DNA of 33,477 nucleotides from Eubacteriales Family XIII. Incertae Sedis bacterium (GTDB lineage: Bacteria; Bacillota; Clostridia; Peptostreptococcales; Anaerovoracaceae). The position numbers and the translations under genes are program-made. The notes below the pieces were generated by a model. That model made no database searches. It worked only from the letters and a program-made list of their open reading frames with translations, and had not been told where the DNA came from. Where the stretch lies: assembly GCA_031290775.1 (NCBI GenBank), contig JAITMX010000012.1, positions 1 to 33,477 on the forward strand, read 5' to 3'. Positions within the stretch are counted from its first letter, which is position 1; the number at the start of each line of letters is the position of its first letter. This document shows positions 1 to 8,178 of this stretch, piece by piece.

Positions 1-117
1 CGTCGCCTTGGAGACATTGCATCTCTCGGCCAGCTGCGTCACGTTGCTGCCGAGTTCCTTCTGCGAAGCCAGACAGGCCAGTATGCTTACTTTGGTTTCA
101 ATCTTTATTTCCGGCAT
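1..117 (-). CDS. Partial helix-turn-helix transcriptional regulator (N-terminus; runs off the left edge)
   Basis: Reverse strand reads MPEIKIETKVSILACLASQKELGSNVTQLAERCNVSKAT, a winged-helix-like N-terminus. GGAGG-type RBS upstream and a good promoter at 328-356. Confidence 0.5.
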   Translation of the reverse strand, partial: MPEIKIETKVSILACLASQKELGSNVTQLAERCNVSKAT

Positions 118-327
118 CAAGCTGTGTCCTCCACGCGTATTGAACCGAGCCGATATTCTTGCGCGAAATCCGCCGACCATTGCCGCAATCAACGCGGATT
201 CGCATTGGAGTGGCTCCTGAGGTCTTTTCGCTCCTCGTCAGCATGGGCTAACGCGACCGTCAACCTTTTTCCGCGCCGCGCGGTTCCGCGCCATCGTTAG
301 CCATGCCTTACATCAAGTGTCATCCAT

Positions 328-356
328 AGGATAAACGTCTCGGAACCGCCTGTCAA
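328..356 (-). promoter_or_regulatory. Sigma70-type promoter for the HTH gene: TTGACA (351-356), 17-nt spacer, TATCCT (328-333)
   Basis: Seen directly on the minus strand; implies a leader of about 200 nt before the ATG at 117. Confidence 0.5.
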
Positions 357-410
357 CCTGTTTGCGCATGTTTTTTGTTTTTGTTTCACGTTTGTTTCAT
401 GTGTTAGTTA

Positions 411-791
411 CAGTTCACGCCCTAACCGTCAGCCGTAGAGTGCCACGGTAGACGACCACGCGCTAAAGCGCTGTCGTCCTCGAATGGGACGTTCCAACGG
501 TCGCAAGCGACCGGGATACGTCCGCAACGCGGCAAAGCCGCTGCACTCTTGGCAGACGTCCTTCCACGGTAGAGCGCCACGGGCTGAAGCCCTGCGCTCC
601 TCGATGTGCGAGGTACGACGGAGCTAAAGCTCCTGTACCTCTGCCATCGATTTGCTTGCGCAAATCGGGATGCCTTTTTTCCACACGCTTCAGCGTGTAA
701 TGGAAAAACGGACAGCGAAGCGAACGCAGTGAGCGTAGGAGTGAGGCGCAGCCGAACGTTGCCTTGCGGCTGACGGTTAGGGTCTGAACTG
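411..791. repeat. Composite hairpin-rich repeat element with 25-bp terminal inverted repeats
   Basis: Left end CAGTTCACGCCCTAACCGTCAGCCG (411-435). Right end CGGCTGACGGTTAGGGTCTGAACTG (767-791) is its reverse complement at 23/25 positions. The interior holds a series of small hairpins shared with 10.3 and 18.8 kb. Confidence 0.75.
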
Positions 792-890
792 TTGCCGCCG
801 GCAACTAAATATCACAAAACCTGCCTAAATCAAAGCCGTGTTTCAATGCCGGCACGCAGTATGGCATAGCAGCAGCGCTTTTTTATACTT

Positions 891-1628
891 TCATTCTTCC
901 TGAAACTGCTCCAAATCGCGAATCATCTGCCGGGCGACCTCGGACGGCTCCCCGGTCTTGCTCCACCCAAGCACGCCCGCCGTGATTTCTATGCGTTTTA
1001 TCGCGTTCATCGCGGCAACTTTCAGATCCGCGTCAACCCGCCCCGTGATTTTTATCTGGGCGAACGCGGTGGCATAAGTCACCATGTCGCTTTGTGTCAT
1101 ATTCATTTCGTCGGACTTCGCCAACTGTTCCACCGCTTCACGGGACAAATCCGCTATTGGGATATATGTCATGCCCCAATAAGTTTCCACCAATTTCTTG
1201 GGGAACGCCGCGAAATCGAATGTCTTGCTTTTGCGGATGTCCTCCCCGATCTGGGCCAGCGTGTCAGACCCCTCGTCGCTTCCAAACGGCGCTTCCTCGT
1301 CGCCGCAGTCATAATACAGTTCGTCCATGAAATGCGTCCTGAATTTTGGGTGTGAGGTCAGCGGATGCAAGCCTATTTCTTCATCGTCGAGGTAAAGCCG
1401 TTTGTCGGGGTCAAATTCCCCAAAAACCCGGTACCCCTTTTTCAATTTGGAGTTGGTCAGCCTTCTTGCTTCTTTCTCGCAGGCTTCCTCGCTGTCGAAT
1501 TCTTTGATTTGATATTTGCCGATAGTCCCGGTCTTGCCATAGTTGACGGCCAACGCGGTTCCGGAAAACTCAATCCGCCAAAACTTGTCGCTCTTTTCAT
1601 CCTGATAACGATACGCTTCCATCATATT
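891..1628 (-). CDS. WGR domain-containing protein (MolR/YehF-like)
   Basis: N-terminus MMEAYRYQDEKSDKFWRIEFSGTALAVNYGKTGTIGKYQIKEFDSEEACEKEARRLTNSKLKKGY matches the WGR domain pattern. Start taken at the internal ATG. Confidence 0.7.
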   Translation of the reverse strand, partial: NMMEAYRYQDEKSDKFWRIEFSGTALAVNYGKTGTIGKYQIKEFDSEEACEKEARRLTNSKLKKGYRVFGEFDPDKRLYLDDEEIGLHPLTSHPKFRTHFMDELYYDCGDEEAPFGSDEGSDTLAQIGEDIRKSKTFDFAAFPKKLVETYWGMTYIPIADLSREAVEQLAKSDEMNMTQSDMVTYATAFAQIKITGRVDADLKVAAMNAIKRIEITAGVLGWSKTGEPSEVARQMIRDLEQFQEE

Positions 1629-1698
1629 CTCCCCGCGCCTCCCGCGTCTTTCCGCTCTTTGCCGGACATGGCCCAATGGCTACAATATTTTTGCGGCA

Positions 1699-3009
1699 TC
1701 AACCTCGCCGGCCTCTGAAATTGGCCGGTACATAGTCCGGCAGTTTCTTCGCAAGCCGCGTCAGGTCGAGCCGCGCGTGATCCGGCAGGCCGCCCGGGCC
1801 GGTGATCGGAACTGTCCGCAAGCCGTCACCGATGAGCGGCATTGCATAGTCTACATAATCATCCGTGACATCGATCCCGCTTTCCGCAATCCAAGCCTTT
1901 GGAAGCTGGCGCGCCGAATTTGCGATCGTTTTCATAAGCGCCTTGTCATAATGAATCCTGTAATGGGGCGCGGTGTAGTCACGCAAGATCGTCGCCATCC
2001 AGCCCGTGCCGTCACGCAGCGCGATCTTCACGGCATGGCGCCCTACTTCGTACGCCTCGCGTTCGTCGACTTCCGAGCGGCAGCTCGATGTGCCGCGCTG
2101 CATGACCCCGGGGATCTGCCCCGTCGCGTTTCCGCGCACAGGCAGACCGCGGCGGTTCAAATAGCTGACCACGGACTGCATTGCCGTGTCATCGCCCGCG
2201 CCGTACTCAATATGGCCAAAACCATCGCGCGCGCCGAGCGGGGCGCCCGCGTCAAAACCCTCGCTCACGATAACAATCGCGCGCCCACAGTCTTTCAGGC
2301 TACGGCAGACATTCGCGTAAAGCGTTTCGATATTTTGCCCGGTTTCCGCAAAATACATCTGCAGCGGCATCCTTCTTTCCGGATCCGCAAGCCGCGCTGC
2401 GGCCGCGATAAAACCGGCTTTGCGCCCCATCGCCTGATAGACGGAAACAGGTTCGCTCACATACATGCCGCGATTTTCCGCCTCTGCGTCCCGCATGAGC
2501 ATCGCCCAATAACGCGCGGCGCTGCCAAACCCCGGCGTGTGGTCGATGAGCGTCCGTTCCTCATCGCCGAGATCGTTGTCGATCGTCTTGGGTACGCCGG
2601 CACAAACGAGGCAAACTCCTTTTTTGCGCGCAAGCTCACTGACCTTGAAAGCCGTGTCCATCGAATCGTTGCCGCCGATATAAAAGAAATACCCGACATC
2701 ATGCGCCGCCAGCACATCCAAAATACGCGTATAATCCTCCTGTGCCCGCTTGCCTTTGCCGAGTTTGTAACGGCAGGTCCCGATCGCGCCCGACGCCGGC
2801 GTATATCTGAGCTTGGCAAGCTCAGGCGGATCCTGCGTATCGAGCCGGACCAATTCCTCTTTCAGCACACCCTCGACGCCGTGCAACGCGCCATAGACTT
2901 CGCCGATTTCGTCAAAATCCAGGCAGGCGCGGACTACGCCAAGCAGCGAGGCGTTGATTACGGGCGACGGCCCTCCGCCCAACGACACCAATGCATTTTT
3001 TTTGCTCAT
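1699..3009 (-). CDS. 6-phosphofructokinase, probably pyrophosphate-dependent
   Basis: PFK motifs GGGPSPVIN, GGNDSMDT and PKTIDNDL. A residue other than Gly in the GGxxS motif and Lys in PKTIDND are typical of PPi-type PFKs. Confidence 0.8.
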   Translation of the reverse strand: MSKKNALVSLGGGPSPVINASLLGVVRACLDFDEIGEVYGALHGVEGVLKEELVRLDTQDPPELAKLRYTPASGAIGTCRYKLGKGKRAQEDYTRILDVLAAHDVGYFFYIGGNDSMDTAFKVSELARKKGVCLVCAGVPKTIDNDLGDEERTLIDHTPGFGSAARYWAMLMRDAEAENRGMYVSEPVSVYQAMGRKAGFIAAAARLADPERRMPLQMYFAETGQNIETLYANVCRSLKDCGRAIVIVSEGFDAGAPLGARDGFGHIEYGAGDDTAMQSVVSYLNRRGLPVRGNATGQIPGVMQRGTSSCRSEVDEREAYEVGRHAVKIALRDGTGWMATILRDYTAPHYRIHYDKALMKTIANSARQLPKAWIAESGIDVTDDYVDYAMPLIGDGLRTVPITGPGGLPDHARLDLTRLAKKLPDYVPANFRGRRG

Positions 3010-3033
3010 TTCACTCTCACGCTCCTATTAGAG

Positions 3034-3046
3034 TATAATAACAAAT
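3034..3046 (+). promoter_or_regulatory. -10 box TATAAT (3034-3039) only 7 nt before the ATG at 3047; likely leaderless transcript
   Basis: Sequence gagTATAATaacaaatATG with no Shine-Dalgarno; the divergent gene pair is separated by 37 bp. Confidence 0.55.
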
Positions 3047-4150
3047 ATGAAAGCATTAAATCTACATGGTATCGGCGATTTGCGCTATGAAAACGCCCCA
3101 ATGCCCGAGCCGGGGGCGGATGAAGTGCTGCTCAAAGTGCTCGCGGCGGGCATCTGCGGTTCGGACATCCCCCGCGTATTCACAAAAGGCGCCTATCATT
3201 TTCCGACAATCATAGGGCATGAATTTGCCGGCGAGATTGCGGCCGTCGGCGCGGGCGGGGACAAAGGCTTGATTGGCAAGCGCGCGGCCGTCTTTCCGCT
3301 GCTGCCCTGCTTTGCCTGCGACGCCTGCCAAGAGGAAAACTACGCGTCCTGCGCGGGCTACGGCTATTACGGCTCGCGGCGCGACGGCGCGTTTGCCGAA
3401 TACATCGCCGTCAAGAAATGGAACCTCATCCCCGTCCCCGAAAGCGTGCCGTCCCTATGGGCCGCAATGGCGGAGCCGTGCGCGGTGGCAATACACGCGC
3501 TCGGAAAAGCGGGCATCGGCAAGGGCGGCACCATCTGCATTTTCGGCGCCGGCGCCATCGGGCTCATCATCGCGCAGCTCGCGCGCGGCATGGGCGCAAA
3601 AAACGTTGTCCTGCTCGATGTCGATCCGGAAAAACTCGCGTTTGCGCGCGGGCAAGGTTTTGAACACGCGTTGGACAGCAGCGGCGATGCGTGCCCGGAG
3701 GCGATCCGGAGGCTCACAGGCGGCAAAGGCGCGGATGCCTGCGTCGACGCGGCCGGCGCCCCGGCGGCGGTCGCGGGCTGCCTGAAAGCCGCCGGCGCGT
3801 CCTCTACCGTCGTGCTCATGGGCAACCCCGCCGGCGATATGATGCTGAAACAGCAAGACTACTGGGAGATCCTGCGCAAACAGCTCACACTGAAAGGCAC
3901 TTGGAATTCCGACTTTGGCACACGGAAAAACGATTGGAAAACGGCGCTGCGCTGCATGGAAAACGGTATGCTCGACCTTTCCGCGCTCATCACGCACACA
4001 TTCCCCCTGAAAGACGCGGCAGCGGCCTTTGAGCTTGCGCGTGACCGTAATGAGTTTTATGTAAAGATTTTATTCCTGCCCAACGGACAAGCCGGGAATG
4101 GCAATATAAATGCAAATAAAAGCGAAATCGAAAGGAATGAAACGCGATGA
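3047..4150 (+). CDS. Zinc-dependent polyol dehydrogenase, GatD-like (galactitol-1-phosphate 5-dehydrogenase family)
   Basis: MDR family: AAGICGSDIPRVF, IIGHEFAGEIAAVG, PLLPCFACDAC, YYGSRRDGAFAEY, Rossmann IFGAGAIGL; close resemblance to GatD. Confidence 0.8.
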   Translation: MKALNLHGIGDLRYENAPMPEPGADEVLLKVLAAGICGSDIPRVFTKGAYHFPTIIGHEFAGEIAAVGAGGDKGLIGKRAAVFPLLPCFACDACQEENYASCAGYGYYGSRRDGAFAEYIAVKKWNLIPVPESVPSLWAAMAEPCAVAIHALGKAGIGKGGTICIFGAGAIGLIIAQLARGMGAKNVVLLDVDPEKLAFARGQGFEHALDSSGDACPEAIRRLTGGKGADACVDAAGAPAAVAGCLKAAGASSTVVLMGNPAGDMMLKQQDYWEILRKQLTLKGTWNSDFGTRKNDWKTALRCMENGMLDLSALITHTFPLKDAAAAFELARDRNEFYVKILFLPNGQAGNGNINANKSEIERNETR

Positions 4151-5199
4151 AGGCCGCCGTACTCGAAACGCTCGAACACCTCATTGTAAAAGAGGTCCCC
4201 GACCCGGTGATCGGGCCGGACGAGGCGCTCGTCAAGGTCTGGGCCTGCGCGGTCTGCGGCTCGGACATCCGGATCTTCCGCCACGGCAACAGCCGCGTAC
4301 GCCCGCCCGCCATCTTGGGCCACGAATCCTCGGGCGAGATTGTGGCCGTCGGCGACCGCGTCACAGGCTTTTCGGCCGGCGACCGCGTCGCGCTCGGGTC
4401 AGACGTCCCCTGCGGCGAATGCGCGGCCTGCAAGGCCGGTTTCGGCAACAATTGCCGCATCAACTACGCGATGGGCTATCAGTTTCAGGGGAGTTTCGCC
4501 GAATACGTCCCGCTGAACCGCATCATGCTCAATCATGGGCCCGTACACAAAATCCCGCCGGGCATGGGCTATGACGAGGCCGCGCTCGCGGAGCCGCTCG
4601 CTTGCGTACTGAACGCGGTCGAATTTGCAAACGTCAAACTCGGCGACACCGTTGTCGTCATGGGCGCGGGTCCGATCGGCTGTATGATCATCCCCGTTGC
4701 CCTCATGAGCGGCGCGACGAAAGTCATCGCGATCAACCGCTCGCCCGGACGCCTCGAATTTGCCAAACAGGCCGGCGCGGATGTGGCAATCTGCTCCTCC
4801 GAGGAAGACCCTGTCGCGCGCGTGCTCGAAGAGACGGATGGCTTCGGCGCCGATGTGGTCTTTACGGCAAACCCCACGCCGCAGTCCCACATCGACGCGC
4901 TGAAAATGGCCAAAAACCGCGGGCGCGTCAATCTTTTCGGCGGCTTGCCCGCAGGCACAAAGGTCGAGCTTGAAACCAACCTGATCCATTACAAAGAGCT
5001 GCTCGTATCGGGTGCGCACGGCTCTGTGCCGCGCCATCACAAACAGGCGCTCGACCTCATCGCTTCCGGGCGGCCCGATATCAGGCCCTTTATCTCGCAC
5101 CGTTTTTCGCTTGATGAGATCGGGCAGGCTTTTCGCACGGCGGAAAGCAAGGAGGGCCTGCGCGTGATTGTGAAGCCATGGGGCAAAGACGGTGACTGA
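4147..5199 (+). CDS. Zinc-dependent alcohol/polyol dehydrogenase (sorbitol/threonine dehydrogenase family)
   Basis: ILGHESSGEIVAVGDRV, CGECAACKAGFGNNC, VVVMGAGPIGCM. ATGA overlap with the preceding gene. Confidence 0.8.
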   Translation: MKAAVLETLEHLIVKEVPDPVIGPDEALVKVWACAVCGSDIRIFRHGNSRVRPPAILGHESSGEIVAVGDRVTGFSAGDRVALGSDVPCGECAACKAGFGNNCRINYAMGYQFQGSFAEYVPLNRIMLNHGPVHKIPPGMGYDEAALAEPLACVLNAVEFANVKLGDTVVVMGAGPIGCMIIPVALMSGATKVIAINRSPGRLEFAKQAGADVAICSSEEDPVARVLEETDGFGADVVFTANPTPQSHIDALKMAKNRGRVNLFGGLPAGTKVELETNLIHYKELLVSGAHGSVPRHHKQALDLIASGRPDIRPFISHRFSLDEIGQAFRTAESKEGLRVIVKPWGKDGD

Positions 5200-5224
5200 A
5201 AGGAAAGAGGCGCGCGCGAAACAC

Positions 5225-5896
5225 ATGAAGAAGCATATCAAGCTCTCGCCCAGTATGATGTGCGCCGATATCGGCGCGTTGAAAGAAACGCTGGCGCTCT
5301 TTGAAAAACACGGCATCGACACCCTCCATATTGATGTCATGGACGGCGTTCTTGTGCCGAACCTCATGCTCGGCACGGACTTTTGCAAACGGCTGCGCAA
5401 TCTGACGGACATCCCGCTCGACATCCACTTGATGATTGCGGACCCGGAGCCCAAAATCGCGTGGTTTGACCCGCAGCCCGGCGAATACGTCTCTATCCAT
5501 GCCGAAAGCGCCAAACACCTGCACCGCGCGATTTTGGCCGTAAAGGCCACAGGCGCGACGCCGCTCGCGGCGCTCAATCCCGCCACGCCGCTTTCGTCCG
5601 TCAGCTATATAATGGAGGATGTGGCAGGCGTGCTGCTCATGCTTGTGAATCCGGGTTACGCCGGGCAGGCGCTCGTCCCCGACGCGCTGCGCAAAATCAA
5701 AGACCTGCGCGCCCTCGCGGACAGCAAGGGGCTTTCGGGTTTCGAGATTCAGGCGGACGGAAACGTCGGCTTTGCGAACGCGGCCGAAATCGTCAAGGCA
5801 GGCGCCGACTGCCTCGTCCTCGGCTCCTCAAGCGTCTTTTCAAAAGAGCGCCCTTTGGAAGAAGCCATCCTGAAAACCAAGGCCGCGCTCCCGTAG
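5225..5896 (+). CDS. Ribulose-phosphate 3-epimerase family (possibly D-allulose-6-phosphate 3-epimerase, AlsE-like)
   Basis: KLSPSMMCADI, HIDVMDGVLVPNLMLG, IHLMI, VNPGYAGQ and C-terminal GADCLVLGSSSVF motifs. Confidence 0.8.
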   Translation: MKKHIKLSPSMMCADIGALKETLALFEKHGIDTLHIDVMDGVLVPNLMLGTDFCKRLRNLTDIPLDIHLMIADPEPKIAWFDPQPGEYVSIHAESAKHLHRAILAVKATGATPLAALNPATPLSSVSYIMEDVAGVLLMLVNPGYAGQALVPDALRKIKDLRALADSKGLSGFEIQADGNVGFANAAEIVKAGADCLVLGSSSVFSKERPLEEAILKTKAALP

Positions 5897-5914
5897 GGAA
5901 ACGCTTCCCGGCGG

Positions 5915-6877
5915 CTACCGCTTCGCGAAGTTTGCGTACCCCAGACCATCCATCGTGGCCTCCATGATCCGCGCCGCCTCAAAAATATTGTCGTCAATAT
6001 ATGCCGTCGCTTCGGCGGCCTCGAAATCGCCCTTTTCGATGAGCGGCATTCGCTCCATCAGCCGCTTCGCCGCGTACTGCCCCGACGTGCGCACGATCCG
6101 CGTCCACATATTCACGCGCACGACGCCGTCCCCGGCAAGCCCGCGGATATCCTCGTCTTTCATGCTCGACACCCCGTGCAGCACAAGCATCTTGCGGCCA
6201 AGCGCCTCCGTCAGCGCGCGCGCCCTGCTTCCGAGGTAGACCGCCTCTGTCAAGGAGGACTGCTGCTCGGTGCCGAGGTCGGCAACGAGGAAATCCACCC
6301 CGGTCTTGCCGATAAAGTCCACAGCCTTTTCAACATAGTCGCCGGACCGCTTCCCCGGCGCGCCCTCGACGGCAAGGTTTTCGATGATGCCCTCGACCAG
6401 CACCTTGCTGCCAAAATCACGCACATAGTCCCGCGTCATTTCGAGGTTTTCCGCGTACGGATACCCCTGCGCATCAAACATCACGCTCGTGAGGATGTCC
6501 GTATTCTCTGTCAGCGCCCGGCGGTCGGCCTTTGGGTCGGCGTGGTCGAGATGCGCCATCACCGCGACGTTTTTGTACGGCGCGCACGGCCCCTCGCACA
6601 GCATTTTGCAATAATCGAATACCGCGCGCAAGCCGATCCGCTCGTCCCTGCTGTAGCTCACGCGCTTTGCCTGCGCCATATGGGAATAAAGGCTTGTCAT
6701 CGCGACAACGACGGGAATGTTTTCGATGCCGTGTTTTTCCGCAAAATTGCCCGCCGCGAGCAGGATCGCCTCCGTGTTCCAAAAGCTTCCCGTGCAAAAG
6801 AGCGCGACGCTCACGCCTTTTGCGCCCGCGTCGTCAAAAATCCGCTTCGCTTCGTTTCGGTCTGTGATATAAGGCAT
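5915..6877 (-). CDS. Class II fructose-bisphosphate aldolase family protein
   Basis: VAVMAHLDHADP, ILTSVMFDAQGYPYAENLEMTRDYV, LVADLGTEQQ, LVLHGVSSMKDEDIRGLAGDGVVRVNMWT. RBS GGGGGAAAGGAAAG before the ATG at 6877. Confidence 0.8.
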   Translation of the reverse strand: MPYITDRNEAKRIFDDAGAKGVSVALFCTGSFWNTEAILLAAGNFAEKHGIENIPVVVAMTSLYSHMAQAKRVSYSRDERIGLRAVFDYCKMLCEGPCAPYKNVAVMAHLDHADPKADRRALTENTDILTSVMFDAQGYPYAENLEMTRDYVRDFGSKVLVEGIIENLAVEGAPGKRSGDYVEKAVDFIGKTGVDFLVADLGTEQQSSLTEAVYLGSRARALTEALGRKMLVLHGVSSMKDEDIRGLAGDGVVRVNMWTRIVRTSGQYAAKRLMERMPLIEKGDFEAAEATAYIDDNIFEAARIMEATMDGLGYANFAKR

Positions 6878-6879
6878 TT

Positions 6880-7047
6880 TCTTTCCTTTCCCCCTTGTAC
6901 ATATCCGGGATACCGCTCGCGAGCGTGAGCCCCGCAAATGTGGGCATACGATACCGCGCTGCCGGCCGCGTACGCAACCGTCGCTTTGCAGCCGGACGTC
7001 CCAACGCCCAGCCCGATATAGTATGTTCCCCGCAACTGTCCCGCCAT
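6880..7047 (-). pseudogene. Remnant of an FGGY-family sugar kinase N-terminus (xylulokinase-like)
   Basis: Frame of ORF 6811..7047 reads YYIGLGVGTSGCKATVAYAAGSAVSYAHICGAHARERYPGYVQ, resembling the FGGY N-terminus (YxIGxDVGTSGxK...PGWVxxD), then ends at the aldolase RBS. Confidence 0.55.
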
Positions 7048-7059
7048 TCCGCCGAAAAC

Positions 7060-8127
7060 TCAATCGATCAAAACGAGGCCCTTGATCTTGTCGTCCCGGC
7101 TCTCCTTCATATACTTGATGCCCTCTTCCGTTTGGCCGAGCGTGAACTTGTTTGTAATGATGGGCGACAAATCAACCTGCCCTGACGCGACCGCGTGGAA
7201 GACATTGTCCCACACGAGCGGCGCGAGCCACGCAAAGCGGATCGTGCGCTCGGACTGAATCGCGCCGAGCACATCGATCTTCAGGCGATCTTCCGGGGAC
7301 GGCAAGCCAAAATAGCAGATCGTCGAGCAAGGGCCCGTCACGCGCAGCGCGTCCTGGAGCGCGTCGATATTGCTCGTCGGCACGATGCAGCGCGGCGCAA
7401 GCTCCCCGCCGTTCCATTCGCGCACCTTCGCGGCCGTATCGCCCGAATAATATTTGGAATTTTTGTCGCGCACATTGATCGCGTGGTCGGCGCCGGTCGC
7501 GAGCGCCTTCTCGATGCCGTAGTCGCGCACGCCGACCGCGATGACCTTGCCGGCGCCCGAGGCTTTTGCGAGCTGCACCATCATGAGCCCGATGCCGCCG
7601 AGGCCATAGACGACGACGGCCTGCCCAAGCTTGATGTCGAGATCAAAAATCCCATGCGTCGCGCAGGCGAGCGGCTCGGACAGCGCCGCCGACTCAAAGC
7701 TGACCTCGTCCGGAATCCTGTACGCGTGCGTGAACTTGACCTTCACATACTCCGCAAAACACCCATTGACAGAAACGCCGATGACCTCGCTGTGCGAACA
7801 GACATTAAATTCGCCGCGCATACAGGCAGGGCAGGCGTTGCATTGCTGCACCGGGTTGATGGCGACGCGGTCGCCTTCTTTGAAAAGCCCCATCCTCTTC
7901 GGAATCGCGCCAACCTCGGCAATGACGCCGGAAGCCTCATGCCCCAAATACAGCGGCCCCTTGCCGTCCGGCGTGTCAAGCGGGCTGTGCCCATAATAAT
8001 AGCTGACGTCGGAACCGCAAATGCCGACCGCCTTGACGCGCACAAGCACCTCATTGTCCGCAATCCGCGGAATGGGATGCTCCTCGACCTTCATCACCAA
8101 AGGCTCATAAAAATTGACAGCTTTCAT
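7060..8127 (-). CDS. Zinc-dependent dehydrogenase (L-iditol/sorbitol 2-dehydrogenase family)
   Basis: VKAVGICGSDVSYYYGH, LGHEASGVIAEVG, CNACPACMRGEFNVC, VVVYGLGGIGLMMVQLAK. Confidence 0.8.
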   Translation of the reverse strand: MKAVNFYEPLVMKVEEHPIPRIADNEVLVRVKAVGICGSDVSYYYGHSPLDTPDGKGPLYLGHEASGVIAEVGAIPKRMGLFKEGDRVAINPVQQCNACPACMRGEFNVCSHSEVIGVSVNGCFAEYVKVKFTHAYRIPDEVSFESAALSEPLACATHGIFDLDIKLGQAVVVYGLGGIGLMMVQLAKASGAGKVIAVGVRDYGIEKALATGADHAINVRDKNSKYYSGDTAAKVREWNGGELAPRCIVPTSNIDALQDALRVTGPCSTICYFGLPSPEDRLKIDVLGAIQSERTIRFAWLAPLVWDNVFHAVASGQVDLSPIITNKFTLGQTEEGIKYMKESRDDKIKGLVLID

Positions 8128-8178
8128 ACAACCATCCATTGCACTTTCCCTCCTCCTTCAAAATAACCGCAACCAACC

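Noticed and set aside
463-804. 113-aa ORF on the minus strand
   Set aside because: Lies wholly within the hairpin repeat element; no protein-like sequence.
5915-7063. 382-aa extended aldolase ORF starting at TTG 7063
   Set aside because: The first 62 aa do not resemble aldolase; the ATG at 6877 has a strong RBS and matches the domain start.
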